This document shows, one piece after another, positions 43,321-52,778 of a stretch of 64,000 nt of DNA. Where the stretch lies: NCBI GenBank assembly GCA_020523885.1, contig JAJAPY010000020.1:1-64000 (forward strand), given 5' to 3'. The translations under genes were made by a program, and so were the position numbers. The notes below the pieces were generated by a model that was given only the letters and a program-made list of their open reading frames with translations, ran no database searches and had not been told where the DNA came from. Numbering within the stretch: the first letter of the stretch is position 1; the number at the start of each line of letters is the position of its first letter. The stretch comes from Candidatus Liberimonas magnetica. Its GTDB lineage: Bacteria; Elusimicrobiota; Endomicrobiia; Endomicrobiales; JAFGIL01.

Positions 43321-43874
43321 CGCTTAAAAGCAATCTGAACCCTTTAGAACAATATTTAGATGACTAAATTATAGCTTAATATATTACAAAATTCAATGTG
43401 AGTCCTCAATCTTTAATGGTAAAAGATAACTCCTTGGTTTGTGCCACTATTATGACAAAATTTGTCTGTTTCTTTATTCAGCTGCGCTTCATTCTTTCTT
43501 CTTATTGGCTTTTACAGCCCTCCAAACCGATATTTGAAGCCTTGTAAGTACTTTTATGGCCTTCCTGCTAGTCTGGATCATACTTTGTTACCCTTAGAAC
43601 GAACATGGCTTACAAAAGATGTGATTATATCAAAAAGGGCGGTTGTAGGGATGTCCGTTATTTTACAAGTTTCTTTATTTACAATGTCTGTTATTTTTTT
43701 TACTGCTTTTGGCAAGATGTCCGTTATTTTATATGCTATTATAACTAAAAAGACCGTTATGTCTATATGTAAAGTATCTGGAAGGCATGAATTGTGTTGT
43801 TGTTAAGGTTTACAGATTTTTTACAGATGGGTTATCGACGATGGTGTCCGTTATATCGACGACTTGATTTTTGC

Positions 43875-43903
43875 TTATGAGTCGTCTGCTCTAACCAACT
43901 GAG
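43875..43903 (-). pseudogene. tRNA-Met fragment (possible relic attachment site)
   Basis: 29 bases are identical to positions 20338-20366 inside the tRNA-Met gene, running from the anticodon loop through the D arm in the same orientation. The acceptor and T arms are absent. In the plus-strand frame the block reads AYESSALTN then stop, the usual end of recombinases that integrate at this tRNA. Confidence 0.75.
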
Positions 43904-43910
43904 TTAAAAC

Positions 43911-43976
43911 AGTATTGAGTTATGAGTAGCTAGTTTTGAGTAACTTCTTATTCTCGCTGTACTCAATACTTTGTTG
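43911..43976. repeat. Heptad-word hairpin downstream of rpoD
   Basis: AGTATTGAGT (43911-43920) pairs perfectly with ACTCAATACT (43961-43970). Between them the sequence runs in 7-bp words such as TATGAGT (43921) and TTTGAGT (43935). It ends 14 bp before the rpoD stop and could serve as that operon's transcript end. Confidence 0.6.
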
Positions 43977-43989
43977 ACAGTACATTTAT

Positions 43990-45708
43990 TTATTCTAAAT
44001 ATTCCCTCAATTGTTTGCTTCTTGAAGGATGCCTTAATTTTCTGATAGCTTTTGCCTCAATCTGCCTGACCCTTTCCCTGGTAACCCCGAATATCTTTCC
44101 AACCTCTTCTAAAGTCCTCGGGTAACCGACCCCTATACCGTAACGCAGGCGGATTATATCCGCTTCTCTTGGAGTAAGCGTGCATAAAACTTTTTCTATC
44201 TCCATCTGCACCCTGTATTCATTGTTTTTCTGCACAGGGCTCGGGTTATTATGGTCTTCTATAAAATCTTCAAGTCTTGAGTCTTCCTCTTCGCCGATTG
44301 GAGTTGCAAGGGAGATCGGGTCCTGCATCATTTTTAAGACCTTCCTCATCCTGTCGCTTGACATCCGAAGCAGTTTGCAGTATTCTTCGATCGTAGGGTC
44401 TCTGCCGTATTCCTGCTGGTAACGTTTTTTGACTTTTGTAAGCTTGGATATCAGCTCTTTCATATGGACAGGGATACGTATTGTCCTCGACTGATCTGCT
44501 ATAGCCCTGTTTATAGATTGCCTGATCCACCAAGTGGCATAAGTTGAGAATTTGAAACCGCGTTTCCACTCGAATTTTTCAACAGCCTTTGACAGGCCTA
44601 GGTTCCCTTCCTGAATGAGGTCTGAAAGCTCCAGGTTGCTCATTCCGACATGTTTTTTTGCTATCGATACTACGAGGCGGAAATTCGCCTGAATAAGTTT
44701 CATTTTATCGTCATGAATAACCTGTTCGAGTTCTCTTATCCTTTCATCCGTTGTCAGGAGGTCTTCCCGGCTGACAGAAAGCCCGTCTCCTACTCTTCTT
44801 CTTCTATGCAGTACGGCCTCTAGATTCTGTATCAAAGCTTCTATACCGGTGGGGGTATATCCCGTCTGCCGTTTAAATTCGTTGAAACTGACCCTTTTTG
44901 TTTTATATAAACGATAAAGCTGTAAAACCTTATTGTAGGGCATCTTAAGCTTTTTTTCATAACGTTTTAGCTCGTCTTCCAGTTCCCTGATCTTTGTTGC
45001 AGTAGTTTTTATCTTGTTGATCAACCTCTTTATTTTATCCTGGTTCAGATTAAGGCCAACTATTATATTGATGATCTCCGCGCTCATGGATTCAATAAAA
45101 ACAGATAATTTGCTTTTTTCCTTGTCTGTGACCTTGCTTTTTTTAAGCTTCTCCTGGGCCTTTTCTATTTTTTTCTCATGTTTTGTTATCTGGTTTACGG
45201 CTTTTCTTATTTTTTGGCGCATCCTGCGAAGCTGTCCTGTAGATTTTCTTCCTCTCGGCATCAGTTCTTTGGGAGTCATTTCCTGTTGGCTTATCAACGT
45301 TTCCCAGTTCCGTATTTCTTTTAATATTATTGGGGATTCAAGCACCAGGTGTTTAAGCAATTTTTCATTTTCCCTTATACTGCGTGCCAGGTTTACCTCA
45401 GTAGTACGGTCAAGAAGCGAGACCTTGGCCATTTCGCTCAAATACATCCTTACAGGGTTTGTTATCTCATCCTCATCTTCTTCTTTTTGCAGTACTTCTA
45501 TTACCTCGGCCGGTTTTTGTGTAAATTCTTTTCCTTTGTCGACTACCGCTATGCCCAGTTCATCGAGCGTCCCGAAAAATTCATCTATTTTCTCAGGGGA
45601 CATAACTGTACCCGGTATATTTTTATTTATCTCATCATAAGTTATAAACCCGTGGCTTTTGCCGAGTTCTATTAGTTCTTTGAATACATCTGTTTTTTTG
45701 TTTTCCAT
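43990..45708 (-). CDS. rpoD: Primary RNA polymerase sigma factor RpoD
   Basis: A 572-residue sigma-70. It has region 1.2 ([18 protein letters not shown]), a large charged non-conserved region, regions 2.1-2.4 ([50 protein letters not shown]), region 3 and the region 4 helix-turn-helix ([18 protein letters not shown]). The start is one base after the dnaG stop. It is the last gene of a macromolecular-synthesis cluster (rpsU, NIF3-like, dnaG, rpoD). Confidence 0.97.
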   Translation of the reverse strand: MENKKTDVFKELIELGKSHGFITYDEINKNIPGTVMSPEKIDEFFGTLDELGIAVVDKGKEFTQKPAEVIEVLQKEEDEDEITNPVRMYLSEMAKVSLLDRTTEVNLARSIRENEKLLKHLVLESPIILKEIRNWETLISQQEMTPKELMPRGRKSTGQLRRMRQKIRKAVNQITKHEKKIEKAQEKLKKSKVTDKEKSKLSVFIESMSAEIINIIVGLNLNQDKIKRLINKIKTTATKIRELEDELKRYEKKLKMPYNKVLQLYRLYKTKRVSFNEFKRQTGYTPTGIEALIQNLEAVLHRRRRVGDGLSVSREDLLTTDERIRELEQVIHDDKMKLIQANFRLVVSIAKKHVGMSNLELSDLIQEGNLGLSKAVEKFEWKRGFKFSTYATWWIRQSINRAIADQSRTIRIPVHMKELISKLTKVKKRYQQEYGRDPTIEEYCKLLRMSSDRMRKVLKMMQDPISLATPIGEEEDSRLEDFIEDHNNPSPVQKNNEYRVQMEIEKVLCTLTPREADIIRLRYGIGVGYPRTLEEVGKIFGVTRERVRQIEAKAIRKLRHPSRSKQLREYLE

Positions 45709-45709
45709 A

Positions 45710-47509
45710 CTACTTTACTGTCCCCTTTAATTGTCTGTTCAACTCATGGTAAAGACGCATTTTACTGTTATCAAGAGGCATATTACCGTCTAGCATCAGG
45801 ACTATTTCTTTTTCCAATTGTTTCCTCTCGGTCTCAAGTTTTTTTTGTTTCCCGTCCTTTAGCAAATTTAAAAGCGTTTGTTCGGGTGAAATGTAATTCT
45901 TTTCCTCTAATATCAGTTCAGTGAACCAGCGGGCTTCTTCTTCATCGAGCCTGCTGATTATTTCAGAACTGTGCATATCTTGTAATAAAAAAGAACAAAC
46001 TTGTTTATTGCGTTCAATCTGGAACACCTCTTCCGTTACCATCGAACGGCACTGTGAAAAATTCGCTATAATCTGAAGTATCTCCTCTTCCACGGAACGC
46101 ATTAACGTCACAGGCTTTTTTAATATTTCAGGAGTATCTTTGTACCCCCCTTTTTGCTGCCTTTTGATTTCCTGCAACATTGCTTCTTCTGATATTTTTA
46201 ATTTATCAGACACAAACTTGATCCAGGCATGTCTGACAACTTCATTTTTAACTTTTTTTATAAAAGGAATTAACTCTGCAGTAAATTTTGCTTTGTCATC
46301 AACCGAAGTAATATCTATTCTCTTCATGGCATTTTCAATTAAAAACTCTATTGCCGGTTTCTCTTGTTTTGCTATAAATTCCTGTAAACTTTCTTTTCCG
46401 TTTTTTAAAACATATTCATCAGGATCTAAGCCATCAGGTAACACACACACTTTTGCTGTCAGCTCAGTATTCAATATAACTTCTAAAGCACTTTTAGCTT
46501 TATCTAAAATAGGTTTAAGAACTCCAGGATTAGGTTCAGTATCTAGGGAAACATCTAAAGCTTTTTTAGCTGCTTTTTCTCCTGCAGCATCCGAATCAAA
46601 CAACATGGTTATTTCTCCCACATATCTTAGGAGCATATAAGTTTGTTGGAGAGTCAGGGCAGTGCCGAGCGCCGCAACAGTGTTGGTGACACCATACTGG
46701 TGCGTCATTACCACATCCATATACCCTTCAAGAACGATAACTTTTTTATCCTGCCTGAGCTTTGGTATTGCGTTGAATAACCCATACAACTGGTTAGATT
46801 TGGAATAAACTATGGTTTCAGGAGTATTAAGGTACTTTGGCTGCTCATCCTTAAGAGTCCTTCCTCCAAAAGCGACTATACGCCCCTGAGCATCGTGGAT
46901 AGGGAAAACAAGCCTTTCCGACATATACTCATATATCTTTCCGTTCTCGGTTTTAGTTACAATGCCTGCTTTAATGAGCTGTTCAAGTGTTATGCCTTTT
47001 TTTGTTGCGGCAGATAAAAGAAGTCCTCTCGGGGCATAACCAAGGCAGAATTTTTTTATTGACGTCTCATCTATACCTCGTTTCTTCAAATACCTGAGAG
47101 CGACAGAACCATCTTCTGAGTCAACCATGCACCTATGATAAAATTCGCCGGCATTTTCCAAAATATCGTATACTTTTTGTTTTTCCGATTTACTGATCAA
47201 ATTTTCATCTGATTCTTCCCTTATTACAATCCCTGCCCTGTGCGCAAGTTTTTTTACCGCTTCAGGCCAGGCCAGGTTATCCATCTGCATTAAGAATTTA
47301 AACGCATCTCCTCCTGTATGGCAACCAAAACAGTGAAATATGCCTTTTTCAGAGCTTATCATAAAAGACGGGGTTTTTTCATGATGGAAAGGGCACAAAG
47401 CTCTCCAATTACGACCGGCTTTCTTTAAGTTCGGGACATATTCTCGTATCAACTCGACTATATCAGTTGATAACCTAATTTGGTCAATAATCTCATTAGG
47501 AATAGTCAT
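45710..47509 (-). CDS. dnaG: DNA primase DnaG
   Basis: A 599-residue primase. It carries the N-terminal CHC2 zinc motif ([11 protein letters not shown] then [10 protein letters not shown]), the RNA polymerase domain with the TOPRIM strands [17 protein letters not shown] and [13 protein letters not shown], and a C-terminal helicase-interacting domain. It makes replication primers. Located directly before rpoD in the classical macromolecular-synthesis order. Confidence 0.97.
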   Translation of the reverse strand: MTIPNEIIDQIRLSTDIVELIREYVPNLKKAGRNWRALCPFHHEKTPSFMISSEKGIFHCFGCHTGGDAFKFLMQMDNLAWPEAVKKLAHRAGIVIREESDENLISKSEKQKVYDILENAGEFYHRCMVDSEDGSVALRYLKKRGIDETSIKKFCLGYAPRGLLLSAATKKGITLEQLIKAGIVTKTENGKIYEYMSERLVFPIHDAQGRIVAFGGRTLKDEQPKYLNTPETIVYSKSNQLYGLFNAIPKLRQDKKVIVLEGYMDVVMTHQYGVTNTVAALGTALTLQQTYMLLRYVGEITMLFDSDAAGEKAAKKALDVSLDTEPNPGVLKPILDKAKSALEVILNTELTAKVCVLPDGLDPDEYVLKNGKESLQEFIAKQEKPAIEFLIENAMKRIDITSVDDKAKFTAELIPFIKKVKNEVVRHAWIKFVSDKLKISEEAMLQEIKRQQKGGYKDTPEILKKPVTLMRSVEEEILQIIANFSQCRSMVTEEVFQIERNKQVCSFLLQDMHSSEIISRLDEEEARWFTELILEEKNYISPEQTLLNLLKDGKQKKLETERKQLEKEIVLMLDGNMPLDNSKMRLYHELNRQLKGTVK

Positions 47510-47565
47510 AAAGGTTTTAGTAAGTTTTTAATTTTAAGAAGATGGGCGAATATCGAAACAAAATA

Positions 47566-48525
47566 TTAACTATGTTTTATTCTCTTAAAACCAGAACATT
47601 CAATTACATTTAACTTGCCTAATTTTTTTTCTGCTGCATCCAATAGAAGGTTCACACCCAAGTTATCAGAAGCTATATGGCCTGCAATAATGACATTAAT
47701 ATGATACTTCTGTACATCCTTATAATGATCTTCGCTCATATGCATCCCTATGATAGTGCCGACACCTGATTGAGCAAGTTTTTCAAGGATCTCTTTTGCC
47801 CCTTCAGTCCCGCCTGTCATATCAACGAATATTTTACCGGTACTCCTTTCCTTGCTTCCGTTTAATATCGCAGGGCCAGCACCTATTTTTGAAGCATCGC
47901 TGTATTCCTTTATCCCCTTAAGGATCTTTACGGCATCTTCAAGGTATTTTGGTTTCTTTTTATCCATAAGGGTCTGAAGGTATGTAGTGACTTGGTTATC
48001 TGCCACAGTATGAGCCGACATAAAAGGCAACCCGAGAAGTTTAGCCGCATCTACGGCCCTTGTATGATTTACAGCCATGACCCTTCTCCCGACCTCTTTT
48101 AACCGGTTTTCCGTGCAATATTCCGCTATATTTATCGGCACCCCGAATTTATTTAGGATGTCAGCCTGCATACTCATTACCTGATAGAAAGTTGCATAAG
48201 CGTGCCCTTCGGGATGATGGGTCAGGACAAGGTCTATATGCCGGCCGTTTGCTTTAAGAGTATTGGCAAGAAGTATCTCAGAGCTTTCGATGTCTATTCC
48301 GACAAGCACAGAGCTTACATCTTCATTCCCGCTGCCGTTAAGGATGCGTGAATCTGCATAAGGATTGTTAAGGCTTTCTTTATCAAAATCTTCTTTTTCT
48401 TCGTCCCTAAGTTTCTCAAACTTTAATTTGTTTTCGTCTAACAATCCCTTTACCCGTATACTGCCGCGCGGGTCTTTCGCAATACCTTGTTGAATAAAAA
48501 ATTCAAAAAGATTTTTCAGTTTCAT
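47566..48525 (-). CDS. NIF3/DUF34-like metal-binding protein
   Basis: A 319-residue protein with NIF3-like features: DLVLTHHPEGHA, VGIDIESSEILLANTLK, NIAEYCTENRLKEVGRR, TIIGMHMSEDHYKDVQK and IAGHIASDNLGVNLLLD, which would place histidines and acidic residues around a dimetal site. The N-terminal 70 residues are an extra charged segment. The function of this family is unsettled. It is inserted between rpsU and dnaG and starts with AGAGGG upstream of the ATG. Confidence 0.8.
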   Translation of the reverse strand: MKLKNLFEFFIQQGIAKDPRGSIRVKGLLDENKLKFEKLRDEEKEDFDKESLNNPYADSRILNGSGNEDVSSVLVGIDIESSEILLANTLKANGRHIDLVLTHHPEGHAYATFYQVMSMQADILNKFGVPINIAEYCTENRLKEVGRRVMAVNHTRAVDAAKLLGLPFMSAHTVADNQVTTYLQTLMDKKKPKYLEDAVKILKGIKEYSDASKIGAGPAILNGSKERSTGKIFVDMTGGTEGAKEILEKLAQSGVGTIIGMHMSEDHYKDVQKYHINVIIAGHIASDNLGVNLLLDAAEKKLGKLNVIECSGFKRIKHS

Positions 48526-48544
48526 CTATCCCTCTATCTAACTT

Positions 48545-48640
48545 AAATGCAAATTGAAAATTGCAGAATATAAAATTGTTGTATCCCGCCAAAGAGGACA
48601 CTTTAATTTTAAATTTTTCATTTTGCATTTTGCATTTCCT
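48545..48640. repeat. Heptad-word hairpin between rpsU and the NIF3-like gene
   Basis: Left-arm 7-mers such as AAATGCA (48545) and AATTGCA (48559) face right-arm 7-mers such as ATTTTGC (48620 and 48627). It fills the whole gap between the two genes. Word and layout resemble element B at 11082-11200. Confidence 0.7.
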
Positions 48641-48643
48641 TAT

Positions 48644-48841
48644 CTATCTGCCTTCTTTGTAAACTCTCCTGCGCATTTTCCTCTTTGCTTCAGCTTTTTT
48701 TTCCTTGCGTACAACACTGGGAGGCTTATAGAACTCACGCTTTTTTATTTCCTGCATTATTCCGTTTCTTTCACATTCTCTTTTAAAACGGCGTATAGCT
48801 TCTTCTATGCTTTCGCCTTCACGTATTCTTATATTTACCAT
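48644..48841 (-). CDS. rpsU: 30S ribosomal protein S21
   Basis: A 65-residue basic protein with the S21 signature (IREGESIEEAIRRFKRECER, NGIMQEIKKREFYKPPS, KRKMRRRV). Small ribosomal subunit protein involved in initiation. It heads the dnaG-rpoD cluster as in many bacteria. Confidence 0.96.
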   Translation of the reverse strand: MVNIRIREGESIEEAIRRFKRECERNGIMQEIKKREFYKPPSVVRKEKKAEAKRKMRRRVYKEGR

Positions 48842-48878
48842 TTATAATAACACCACCTTTCTGTTTAATTAACGCAAT

Positions 48879-49220
48879 TTAGCCCGGAGGCCACGACAAC
48901 TTCCTTCCGCCTAACAAATGAAAATGGATATGATCTACAGCCTGGCCTGCATCTTTGCCGCAGTTAACTACAAGACGAAATCCGCTTTTATCGATATTTT
49001 CTTTCTTGGCTATATCTTTTGCCGCATTGGCCAACTTTCCCAAAAGCTCATTGTCGGCACAGGTAATATCATTTAATCCAGATATGTGCTTTTTAGGAAC
49101 AATTAAAATATGAACAGGCGCTTTTGGATCAATATCCCAAAAAGCGAAAATCTGTTCATTTTCAAATACTATTTTACTTGGGACCTCTTTCTTAGCTATC
49201 CTGCAAAATAAGCAATCCAT
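48879..49220 (-). CDS. HIT family (HinT-like) nucleotide hydrolase
   Basis: About 113 residues from the ATG at 49220. The frame extends to a TTG at 49235, but family members start at MDCLFCRIAKKE. It has a zinc-type CLFC, PVHILIVPKKHISG, and the histidine triad VDHIHFHLLGG. These enzymes cleave purine nucleoside phosphoramidates. It lies 37 bp upstream of rpsU. Confidence 0.93.
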   Translation of the reverse strand: MDCLFCRIAKKEVPSKIVFENEQIFAFWDIDPKAPVHILIVPKKHISGLNDITCADNELLGKLANAAKDIAKKENIDKSGFRLVVNCGKDAGQAVDHIHFHLLGGRKLSWPPG

Positions 49221-49282
49221 ATACAAATATTCCAAAGCCTTATCAGTTAAGCTTTATTATTATATCAATTTTTGAGAAAAAG

Positions 49283-50542
49283 TCAAATACGTGCAGTAAG
49301 TTTTTGCATTTCTGTACTATTTGCTATACCCCAGGCTTCACCCCTGAGGTCAATTACTTTAACACCGAATATCTTGTTGTTTTCTTTAAAACCATTTGAT
49401 TTATCAAAATACAACCTGATATAATTATCTGTCAGGACGCAATTATTGCCGGCCTCATCAACAGCCGGTCGGCACTTTCCTATGAATTTACGCCAAAATC
49501 GTTCCTGAAGACAGGCATCAAGCTTCTTTAGTTCAACCACCCTCTCTTTAATAGTAACCGGACTAAGTTGTTTTTCAAAACCGGCAGCCCTTGTACCCGG
49601 CCTTTTTGAATACCTGAAAACATGTAAACGGCTGAGTTCAAGTTTTTCTACAAATTCAAACGTATCTTTAAAATCTTTTTCGTTTTCTCCCGGGAACCCC
49701 GCTATCACATCCGTGCTGATACTGGCGTCAGGCAGGTATTTATAAATAGTCTCCGCCACCGATTCAAAATCCTTGGCTGAATACTGCCTTTTCATAAGTT
49801 TTAGTATATGTTCAGACCCTGACTGTAAAGGTATATGCAAATGCGGGCATATTATGGATTTGTTTGAACTCATGAACTCCAGAAGGCGGTTATCTATATG
49901 GTTTACTCCCAGGGAAGACAACCTTATACGAAATCTGCCGTTTACCCCGTAGACTATGCTTTTTAACAGGTTCACCAACCCGCCTTCATAAAGCCCAAGC
50001 CTGACACCGGTAAGGACTATTTCAGGATAGCCGCTGTCCACTAATTTTTTTATTTCAGACAAAACGTCATCCAGGGGTTTACTAAATATTTTCGATCGAA
50101 TATAAGGTACGATGCAATAGGTGCAAAAAGCATTGCATCCGTCCTGTACTTTGACAAAAGCGCGGGAATGACCGTCAAATTTTGTGATTCCTATATTTGT
50201 ATTTTTAAGGGTTTTATGCCCAAGGTACATCACTATATCCATACCCTGAGGCAATACCTCGATCCTATCCGAAATATCCCTTATCTCATTTTCGCAGCGG
50301 GCCGGATAACAGCCTGCAACAATAACCCTGGCGAGTTTATTGTCCTTTAAAACCTTTCTAATCAGCTGGCGGCATTGCCTGTCGGCTTCAGATGTTACTG
50401 TGCAGGAATTTATTAAGAAAAGGTCAGCCTCTATCATGCTTTTAGATAAAGCATAACCAACCTGTTGAAGGGCTTCCATGAACACCTGTGAGTCGTATTG
50501 ATTGACCTTGCAGCCGAATGTATGTAAATACAGCTTTTTCAT
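49283..50542 (-). CDS. mtaB: tRNA t6A37 methylthiotransferase MtaB
   Basis: A 419-residue MiaB-family enzyme. The N-terminal UPF0004 domain has TFGCKVNQYDSQ and the cluster cysteines in INSCTV and AGCYPAR. The radical SAM motif is QDGCNAFCTYCIVPYIRS, and a TRAM-like region ends the protein. The KVNQYDSQ signature marks the MtaB (YqeV) group, which thiomethylates t6A37 in tRNA, rather than MiaB or RimO. Confidence 0.93.
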   Translation of the reverse strand: MKKLYLHTFGCKVNQYDSQVFMEALQQVGYALSKSMIEADLFLINSCTVTSEADRQCRQLIRKVLKDNKLARVIVAGCYPARCENEIRDISDRIEVLPQGMDIVMYLGHKTLKNTNIGITKFDGHSRAFVKVQDGCNAFCTYCIVPYIRSKIFSKPLDDVLSEIKKLVDSGYPEIVLTGVRLGLYEGGLVNLLKSIVYGVNGRFRIRLSSLGVNHIDNRLLEFMSSNKSIICPHLHIPLQSGSEHILKLMKRQYSAKDFESVAETIYKYLPDASISTDVIAGFPGENEKDFKDTFEFVEKLELSRLHVFRYSKRPGTRAAGFEKQLSPVTIKERVVELKKLDACLQERFWRKFIGKCRPAVDEAGNNCVLTDNYIRLYFDKSNGFKENNKIFGVKVIDLRGEAWGIANSTEMQKLTARI

Positions 50543-50573
50543 GATCTATTATTTAATCCTATCATTTATTTGG

Positions 50574-51356
50574 TCAAAAAAATAAATCCAGTAACAGACT
50601 GTAACCGCCGTAATTAACATTTCCCCAAAATTCATTTGTATCTATCACACTATACTTAAATTTCAATCCGATCTTTTTATTCATGAACCCTGTCAATAAC
50701 TGATAAGACGTAAAATCACCTTTACTGGCAATCTGTGCACTACCTACGGTTATCGTTTTATTCGTCATTACTACACCCATCCCCGCCCCCAGAAAAAAAC
50801 GGGTTTTCTCGAACATATATAAATAAGAAAGCCAGAAAGGCATTAACGAAATTTGTTCAGAGTAGCTGCTTATTTTTGAAACAGAGGCCGAAGTATCATA
50901 AACAAGCGTAGAACCGTTATAGGTGTTGTTGTAGCTTTCAATTTCAAACACAGGGCCATGGTGTTTTTCTAACCAGAGGCCTACATTTATACCGAGTAAC
51001 AACCCGTTTTTATGGTATTTTGAAACAGCTGTATCCTTAAAATTATAAAAACCGAATTTCGGGCCGATCATTATTTCTATAGTATCTTGTCCTATCTTCT
51101 CATCCAGATCCAGCATTACATCCCGATGAATATCGGTTTCAGACCTGATGTCTTCGTAGGTCTTTATGTCCTTAATTTCTTTACGCGGGATCTTTTTTGT
51201 TTTGTCATTTATCCTGACACTGATCGAAGTGCTGTCCTGATCTACGATACTCCCGTTTATTATATCGCCGTTTTTAAGATATATTATCTCAGCGGCTGAA
51301 TAACACTTGAATATTAACAGAAAGAATAAAATTATCGGGATAATGCGGTTAACCAT
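50574..51356 (-). CDS. Secreted protein with N-terminal beta domain and barrel-like C-terminus
   Basis: A 260-residue protein with a signal peptide (IIPIILFFLLIFKCYSA) and a small beta domain of the type KNGDIINGSIVDQDSTSISV. The C-terminal half is rich in alternating strands and ends YGGYSLLLDLFF, consistent with an outer-membrane barrel or porin-like domain. No specific family is recognised. It starts three bases after the flavin reductase stop. Confidence 0.7.
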   Translation of the reverse strand: MVNRIIPIILFFLLIFKCYSAAEIIYLKNGDIINGSIVDQDSTSISVRINDKTKKIPRKEIKDIKTYEDIRSETDIHRDVMLDLDEKIGQDTIEIMIGPKFGFYNFKDTAVSKYHKNGLLLGINVGLWLEKHHGPVFEIESYNNTYNGSTLVYDTSASVSKISSYSEQISLMPFWLSYLYMFEKTRFFLGAGMGVVMTNKTITVGSAQIASKGDFTSYQLLTGFMNKKIGLKFKYSVIDTNEFWGNVNYGGYSLLLDLFF

Positions 51357-51359
51357 CTA

Positions 51360-51896
51360 TCAGAATATCCTTTTGCCCGTTACAGCAAAAACATCTTTGC
51401 CGATATGGTGGACAACACCAGCTTTTTCCAATACCAGCCCGTTTTTGTAAAACTCAGGCTTGACTTTGGAACAGACCGCCTTTGCAATAAAAACTCTTAC
51501 ACCGCTGTAAAGCAAACCATCTTTTACCCTGCATTCTATAAAACCTATGCATTCTTTAAGATGAGGCACGTCAACCTCCGTGCCTTTTTCTGTTTCAACT
51601 TTGAATTTTTTAAGCTTATCGGTTTTCCTTCCAGAAACATTACCTAACCTCTTCAGGGTTGGAAGTGCTTTTCCGCTTACCACGTTTACTACGAATGAAC
51701 CTGATTTTGCAATTAATTCTTTTGTAAAATGTGTTTCCGCAACCGCTATAGCCAGAAGCTGAGGTTCGTCATTAACAGGCATAGTCCAGGCGATAGGCGC
51801 AGCATTGGTTTTGCCTTTATACTTTGATGTTACTATCACGCATGGCCCAAAGTTTATCAGCCTGTAAAACTCTTCGTTCGGGATTTTTTTAAACAT
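51360..51896 (-). CDS. Flavin reductase-like (FMN-binding) protein
   Basis: A 178-residue split-barrel flavin reductase family member (NFGPCVIVTSKYKGKTNAAP, IAWTMPVNDEPQLLAIAVAE, SFVVNVV). Family members bind FMN and reduce flavin or act as flavoredoxins in electron transfer. The partner is unknown. Confidence 0.88.
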   Translation of the reverse strand: MFKKIPNEEFYRLINFGPCVIVTSKYKGKTNAAPIAWTMPVNDEPQLLAIAVAETHFTKELIAKSGSFVVNVVSGKALPTLKRLGNVSGRKTDKLKKFKVETEKGTEVDVPHLKECIGFIECRVKDGLLYSGVRVFIAKAVCSKVKPEFYKNGLVLEKAGVVHHIGKDVFAVTGKRIF

Positions 51897-51919
51897 TTAC
51901 AACCTCCCATAAAAGCAGG

Positions 51920-52003
51920 ATTAAGCAGTAAGAATTAAAGATTAAGTACAACAGAATCTATTGCTGTTGTGATTGCTTAGTACTTACCGCTTACAACTTA
52001 CGG
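51920..52003. repeat. Heptad-word hairpin upstream of the flavin reductase
   Basis: Twelve consecutive 7-bp words in a single phase. Left-arm words include ATTAAGC (51920) and ATTAAGT (51941), right-arm words include CTTAGTA (51976), CTTACCG (51983) and CTTACGG (51997). ACAACAG and CTGTTGT pair near the loop. It fills the gap between rsmE and the flavin reductase gene. Confidence 0.75.
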
Positions 52004-52057
52004 CTGTTGTTAAAAAGTATATCAAAAGTTATGCGGTTTGTAAAACAAGGCAAGGGC

Positions 52058-52777
52058 TTATAATTTAAATTCGTTGAATGCATTTAAGACAAGTATGCTG
52101 GCAAGAAGGCTTGCGGTTTCTATTCTTAAAATCCTTTGACCGAGCGTTACGGGGATGATACAGTTTTCTTTGGCAAGTTCTATTTCATCGAATGTAAAAC
52201 CGCCCTCAGGACCTATGAAAATATTTGCCTCTAAGGGAGCTTTTGCATCAAACTTCATATTCTCCGTGGCACCTTCCCATGGTATTATATTAAGAGAATA
52301 TTTCTCTATTTTTTTTGCCGCAGCATCAAAGGGAACAGGCGGGTGTATCTCAAGGACATCGGCTCTGCCGCACTGCTTGCTTGCGGCCAGGGACAGCCTT
52401 TGCCATCTTTTTAATTTCAAATCGGAGACATTTTTTACCACACATCTTTTGGTTATTATGGGGAATAAGCCGGTTACTCCTAACTCTGAAAGTTTTTCGA
52501 CCAGCCAGTCAAGCCTCTCCCCTTTTGGGATTGCCTGATATACGGTTATTTTAATTTTGGATTTACAGGTTTGTTCTTTGGAAAGGATGACGCCGGATAT
52601 TTCGCCCCTGGAAATGCTTTCAATTCTTACGTGGTATGAATTGCCGGCCCCGTCAAAAAGGTTTAGCTCATCATTTATCTTTACCCGCATAACATCTATC
52701 AGGTGGTGTGCTTCATCTCCATAAAGGACAAACCCTGTTTCTGAAATATTATCCGGTTTTATGTAATAGTGGGGCAT
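52058..52777 (-). CDS. rsmE: 16S rRNA (uracil-1498-N3)-methyltransferase RsmE
   Basis: A 239-residue SPOUT methyltransferase. The N-terminal PUA-like domain (EAHHLIDVMRVKINDELNLF) is followed by the knotted domain with LVEKLSELGVTGLFPI, IGPEGGFTFDEIELA and LGQRILRIETASL. RsmE methylates U1498 of 16S rRNA. It commonly follows dnaJ, and here a radical SAM gene lies between them with a one-base gap. Confidence 0.95.
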   Translation of the reverse strand: MPHYYIKPDNISETGFVLYGDEAHHLIDVMRVKINDELNLFDGAGNSYHVRIESISRGEISGVILSKEQTCKSKIKITVYQAIPKGERLDWLVEKLSELGVTGLFPIITKRCVVKNVSDLKLKRWQRLSLAASKQCGRADVLEIHPPVPFDAAAKKIEKYSLNIIPWEGATENMKFDAKAPLEANIFIGPEGGFTFDEIELAKENCIIPVTLGQRILRIETASLLASILVLNAFNEFKL

Positions 52778-52778
52778 A

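Larger units (their letters stand above)
43321..43989. other. Gene-poor gap with repeats and a tRNA-Met fragment
   Basis: No credible protein gene. It holds five copies of a (T)GTCCGTTAT-like motif between 43650 and 43857, a 29-bp tRNA-Met fragment, and a heptad-word hairpin next to the rpoD stop. A plus-strand frame of 114 codons at 43462-43806 has no recognisable features. Confidence 0.6.

Noticed and set aside
43462-43806. A plus-strand open frame of 114 codons in the rpoD-DUF2892 gap
   Set aside because: No recognisable motif, cysteine- and phenylalanine-rich composition as in random AT-rich frames, no ribosome-binding site, and it runs through short repeated motifs.
45014-45640. A long plus-strand frame (208 codons) opposite rpoD
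   Set aside because: It is the antisense shadow of the charged region of RpoD (serine- and phenylalanine-rich), and the sense frame is an unmistakable sigma factor.
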